From an uncultured Alphaproteobacteria bacterium (GTDB taxonomy: Bacteria; Pseudomonadota; Alphaproteobacteria; Caulobacterales; Caulobacteraceae): a stretch of 10,330 bases of DNA. The notes beneath the pieces were generated by a model. That model did not search any database. It was not told the DNA's origin and saw only the letters and a list, made by a program, of their open reading frames with translations. Both the position numbers and the translations under genes were made by a program. Where the stretch lies: the NCBI GenBank assembly GCA_903933475.1, contig CAIZKE010000040.1, forward strand, positions 1-10,330, in the 5' to 3' direction. Positions 7,364 to 10,330 of the stretch are shown in pieces (positions within the stretch are counted from its first letter, which is position 1; each line of letters begins with the position of its first letter).

Positions 7364-8299
7364 TCAGCCCTCCCCGAGGCCGACGACAGTCCGCGCGAAG
7401 GCGCGGGCGTCAAAGGGTTGCAGGTCCTCGATTCCCTCGCCCACGCCGATCAGCTTGATCGGCGAGTCCGAAGCCTGGGCCACAGGCACCAGGACGCCGC
7501 CCCGGGCCGTGCCATCCAGCTTGGTCATGACGATGCCGCTGACCCCGATCTGGTTGCCGAAGATGTTCTCCTGGGCCAGGGCGTTGCGACCCACCGTGGC
7601 GTCCAGCACCAGAAGGGTCTCGTGCGGGGCGTCGGGATCGACCTTCTTGATCACCCGGATCACCTTGAGGAGCTCGTCCATGAGCCCCTGCTTGTTCTGC
7701 AGCCGGCCCGCCGTGTCGATCAGCACCACGTCATGGCCGTCGGCGCGGGCCCGCTCGATGGCGTCGTAGGCCAGCCCTGCGGCGTCGGAGCCCGTCGGAC
7801 GGCTCATGAAGTCGGCGCCGGCCCGTTCAGCCCAGACCTTGAGCTGCTCGACCGCCGCGGCGCGGAAGGTGTCGCAGGCCACCACGAGGACCCGGGCGCC
7901 ACGGCCCTTCAGGTCGGCGGCGATCTTGCCCAGGGTGGTCGTCTTGCCCGAACCATTGACCCCAATGAACAGGACCACATAGGGCCGGGGCCCGGACAGG
8001 GGGTCGAACCGGCCCTCATGCCCCGCCAGTTCGTCGGCGATGGCCTCGGACAGGGCCTCCAGGACCTCGGCCTCGTCCACCGCCTTGCCGAACCGGGTCG
8101 CAGCGAAGGCTTCGGTGATCCGCGCCGCGGACTTCGGGCCCAGGTCGGCCTCGATCAGCATCTCTTCCAGGGCATCCAGCCGGGCCTGGTCGAGGGGCTG
8201 GCGCGTCAAGGTCGACGCCACCTGCTCGGTCAGGGCGCGGGAGGTCCGGGCAAGGCCGCCCGTGAGCCTCTGGAACCAGCCTGTCTTCGGTTCAGTCAT
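7364..8299 (-). CDS. ftsY: Signal recognition particle receptor FtsY
   Basis: FtsY is the SRP receptor GTPase that docks ribosome-SRP complexes at the inner membrane for insertion of membrane proteins. The 311-residue product has the N and G domains but no long acidic A domain like that of E. coli. Only a short amphipathic start (WFQRLTGGLARTSRAL, 8-23) remains, which could give membrane contact. GTPase elements are complete: GVNGSGKT (113-120), DTFRAAA (143-149), DTAGR (195-199) and TKLDG (259-263), then GGV and IGVGEGIEDLQPF near the end. The loop that often reads DATTGQNA is DATVGRNA (233-240). The start overlaps the mtaB stop by eight bases and has no clear Shine-Dalgarno, so translation is probably coupled. 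The distinction from Ffh is clear because there is no M domain. Confidence 0.97.
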   Translation of the reverse strand: MTEPKTGWFQRLTGGLARTSRALTEQVASTLTRQPLDQARLDALEEMLIEADLGPKSAARITEAFAATRFGKAVDEAEVLEALSEAIADELAGHEGRFDPLSGPRPYVVLFIGVNGSGKTTTLGKIAADLKGRGARVLVVACDTFRAAAVEQLKVWAERAGADFMSRPTGSDAAGLAYDAIERARADGHDVVLIDTAGRLQNKQGLMDELLKVIRVIKKVDPDAPHETLLVLDATVGRNALAQENIFGNQIGVSGIVMTKLDGTARGGVLVPVAQASDSPIKLIGVGEGIEDLQPFDARAFARTVVGLGEG

Positions 8300-9587
8300 G
8301 CAACGTTTCTAGCGCCTGACCGCCAGCGATCCTAGGGTGGGGTTCAGCCAGAAGCCGACGCCCGTCCTGGCCGGTGACCCGGAAGGTCTGGATCTCCCCG
8401 ACAGGCACGGAACCGGAAAACGCGATCTCCGAGAAGTCTTCGGCCCGCGCCAGCCCGGGCCGCTCGACCAGGCCCTGGACCACGCTTCCGACCCGGGACG
8501 CCAGGTGCCGGGACAGGGCCGCCTCGCCCACCGCCCGGAGCCGGGCCGCGCGCTCGCGCACCTCCGCCTTCGGGACCGGCGGCATCCGCGCGGCCGGCGT
8601 GCCCGGGCGGGGGCTGTAGGGAAAGACGTGCAGGAAGGCGAGGCCGGCCGCCTCCACTAGGTCGAGGGTGTTGCGGAACATGGCCTCGGTCTCGGTGGGG
8701 AAGCCGGCGATCAGGTCGGCACCGAAGGCGACGTCCGGGCGCACGGCCCGCACGTCGGCGACGAGCCTGAGGGCGTCGGCCCGGCTGTGGCGGCGCTTCA
8801 TACGCTTGAGGATCATGTCGTCCCCGGCCTGCAGGGACAGGTGCAGGTGCGGCATGAAGCGGGGCTCATTCCCGAGCAGGGCCATGAGGTCGGGGTCGAT
8901 CTCGGCGGCGTCGATGGAGGACAGGCGCAGGCGCGGCAGCTCGGGGACCAGGCGCAGGATCCGGCCCGCCAGCTGGCCCAGCGTGGGGGCGCCGGGCAGG
9001 TCCGCCCCCCAGCTGGTGACGTCGACCCCGGTCAGCACCACCTCCCGGCAACCCTCGGCCGCCAGGCGGCGGACCTGTTCCACCACCTCGCCTGCGGGAA
9101 CCGACCTGGAGTTTCCGCGGCCGAAGGGAATGACGCAGAAGGTGCAGCGGTGGTCGCAGCCGTTCTGGACCTCGACATAGGCCCGGGCCCGGTCGCGCAC
9201 GCCGGCGATCAGGTGTCCAGCGGTCTCGCGCACGCTCATGATGTCGTTGACCCGCACCCGGGGCCCCTCGGCCAGGGGCGAGAGGGCGCCTGGGCGGGCC
9301 TTGTCGGCATTGCCCAGGACAAGGTCGACCTCGGGCATGGCCGCGAAGGTTTCCGGCTCGATCTGGGCGGCGCAGCCGGTGACGATGAGCCGTGCGCCCG
9401 GGGTCTCCCGCCGCGCCTTGCGGATCGCCTGCCGGGCCTGGCGCACGGCCTCCCCGGTCACGGCGCAGGTGTTGAAGACCACGGCGTCCGTCACCCCGTC
9501 CTCGGCGGCGCGGGCGCGGATCACCTCGCTCTCGTAGGCGTTGAGGCGGCAGCCGAAGGTGACGACCCGGACTTCGGAGCCGGTCAT
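8292..9587 (-). CDS. mtaB: tRNA (N6-threonylcarbamoyladenosine-37) methylthiotransferase MtaB
   Basis: MtaB is a radical-SAM enzyme that converts t6A37 to ms2t6A37 in ANN-decoding tRNAs. The 431-residue product has the N-terminal UPF0004 domain with three cluster cysteines, C13 (TFGCRLN), C41 (FNTCAVT) and C72 (VTGCAAQ). It also has the radical-SAM cluster C144, C148 and C151 (GCDHRCTFC). SLQAGDD and GADLIAGFPTET are further family blocks. A weakly conserved TRAM-like RNA-binding tail follows from about 370. TFGCRLN favours MtaB over MiaB and RimO. The ATG overlaps the dapF stop (ATGA), with AAGG about nine bases upstream. Its own stop overlaps the ftsY start by eight bases. Confidence 0.95.
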   Translation of the reverse strand: MTGSEVRVVTFGCRLNAYESEVIRARAAEDGVTDAVVFNTCAVTGEAVRQARQAIRKARRETPGARLIVTGCAAQIEPETFAAMPEVDLVLGNADKARPGALSPLAEGPRVRVNDIMSVRETAGHLIAGVRDRARAYVEVQNGCDHRCTFCVIPFGRGNSRSVPAGEVVEQVRRLAAEGCREVVLTGVDVTSWGADLPGAPTLGQLAGRILRLVPELPRLRLSSIDAAEIDPDLMALLGNEPRFMPHLHLSLQAGDDMILKRMKRRHSRADALRLVADVRAVRPDVAFGADLIAGFPTETEAMFRNTLDLVEAAGLAFLHVFPYSPRPGTPAARMPPVPKAEVRERAARLRAVGEAALSRHLASRVGSVVQGLVERPGLARAEDFSEIAFSGSVPVGEIQTFRVTGQDGRRLLAEPHPRIAGGQALETLHD

Positions 9588-10330
9588 GACAGCCGCCCTT
9601 CGAACTCAATCTCGACGTCGCCGGTCATGTGGACGTGGCCGTCGACGCGCCAAGCGATCTCCAGGTCGCCGCCGTCGAGGGCGACTACGGCCTGCGGATC
9701 CGCCAGGCCCCGCCGCACGGCAGCGACGAGGGCGGCGCAGGCTCCGGAGCCACAGGCCCGGGTCAGGCCTGCCGCACGCTCCCAGACCCTGAGGCGGAGA
9801 TGGGACCGGTCCCGGACCTCGGCAAAGCCCGCATTTACCCGGTCCGGGAAGACGGGACTCCCCTCGATCCGGGGCCCGAAGCGCCCCGCGTCCACCGCCT
9901 CTGCCGAGGCGACGAAAAAGACAGCATGGGGATTTCCCATGGACAGGCAGGTGGCCGCGCCAAGGTCGCCGGCCTCGGGCACGTGCACGGCGAGGGTGTC
10001 GGCGGGACCCGCCAGGGGAATGGCGCGCCAGTTCAGCCGCGGCCGGCCCATGTCCACCGCCACGCGAAGGGGGCCCCGGCGCCAGGCCCGGAGAAGGCCG
10101 CCCGCAGTCTCCAGTCGTACCTCTTCGACACCGGACTCCTCCAGGAGGCGCCAGGCCACGCAGCGGGTGGCGTTGCCGCAGGCGCCGGCCTCGCCCCCGT
10201 CGGGATTCCAGAACCGCACGGTGGCGTCGGCTTCGTCGGCCTTGCCGATGACCACGAACTGGTCGCAGCCGATCCCGCCCGACCGCGCAGCCAGGCGGCG
10301 GATCGTCCCGGGGTCGGGGTCGAATCCGTC
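9584..10330 (-). CDS. dapF: Diaminopimelate epimerase, N-terminal end outside window
   Basis: DapF is the cytoplasmic epimerase that turns LL-diaminopimelate into the meso form, needed for lysine and peptidoglycan. The visible part is 248 residues plus the stop. The frame remains open to the window edge, so the start codon and roughly 25-40 residues lie outside. The fragment begins shortly before RSGGIGCDQFVVI, which matches the conserved GxGCDQ block. The two catalytic cysteines are fragment residues C51 (GACGNATRC) and C193 (TRACGSGACAA). MGNPHAVFF and DRVNAGFAEV are further family blocks. The GTG at 10255 would delete the GCDQ block, so it is not the real start. The block usually reading DGSE is DGGE here, a minor change. 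Its TGA overlaps the mtaB ATG. Confidence 0.96.
   Translation of the reverse strand, partial: DGFDPDPGTIRRLAARSGGIGCDQFVVIGKADEADATVRFWNPDGGEAGACGNATRCVAWRLLEESGVEEVRLETAGGLLRAWRRGPLRVAVDMGRPRLNWRAIPLAGPADTLAVHVPEAGDLGAATCLSMGNPHAVFFVASAEAVDAGRFGPRIEGSPVFPDRVNAGFAEVRDRSHLRLRVWERAAGLTRACGSGACAALVAAVRRGLADPQAVVALDGGDLEIAWRVDGHVHMTGDVEIEFEGRLS

Noticed and set aside
7418..8335. Plus-strand ORF (305 codons) opposite ftsY
   Set aside because: FtsY on the other strand has complete GTPase motifs. The plus frame has a random-looking composition rich in Gly, Gln and His.

Overview
The window is high-GC DNA with dense, tightly packed genes in which GTG and ATG starts are mixed. Gene content and order fit a free-living alphaproteobacterium, most likely of the Caulobacterales (Caulobacter/Phenylobacterium type). 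This placement is an inference from a system I cytochrome c maturation cluster beside an AcnA-type aconitase, a short NG-only FtsY in a dapF-mtaB-ftsY-ispZ string, and the base composition. No sequence search was possible. I see no mobile element, CRISPR array, tRNA or rRNA, and no gene-free stretch above 300 bases.

Layout. Bases 1-2375 (minus) hold all but the C-terminal end of aconitase A. A 177-base divergent region (2376-2552) with a 7-bp inverted repeat separates it from a rightward cluster (2553-5889): ccmA, ccmB, a small exported Spy/CpxP-like (LTxxQ) protein, ccmC, ccmD and ccmG/dsbE. ccmA/ccmB and ccmD/ccmG overlap by four bases. The ORF for the Spy-like protein and a GC-rich hairpin split the cluster into ccmAB and ccmCDG halves. 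A small proline-rich ORF of unknown function (5949-6197, plus) follows. It converges on a leftward operon covering the rest of the window, which reads dapF -> mtaB -> ftsY -> ispZ/yciB -> marR-type regulator. dapF is cut at its 5' end by the window edge.

How the genes work together. CcmA, CcmB, CcmC and CcmD deliver heme to the periplasmic chaperone CcmE and release it again. CcmG reduces the apocytochrome cysteines to which heme is attached. CcmE, CcmF, CcmH and CcmI are not in the window and must be encoded elsewhere if the pathway is complete. The leftward operon joins lysine/peptidoglycan precursor synthesis (DapF), tRNA modification (MtaB), membrane protein targeting (FtsY), a cell-envelope membrane protein (IspZ/YciB) and a MarR-type regulator with a lysine-rich tail. 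Its start/stop overlaps suggest translational coupling.

Most of the window is well-known housekeeping biology. I do not see a clear undescribed system. The parts most worth a second look are the exported LTxxQ protein inside the ccm cluster, the unknown ORF after ccmG with a CtrA-like motif upstream, and the lysine-tailed MarR protein.
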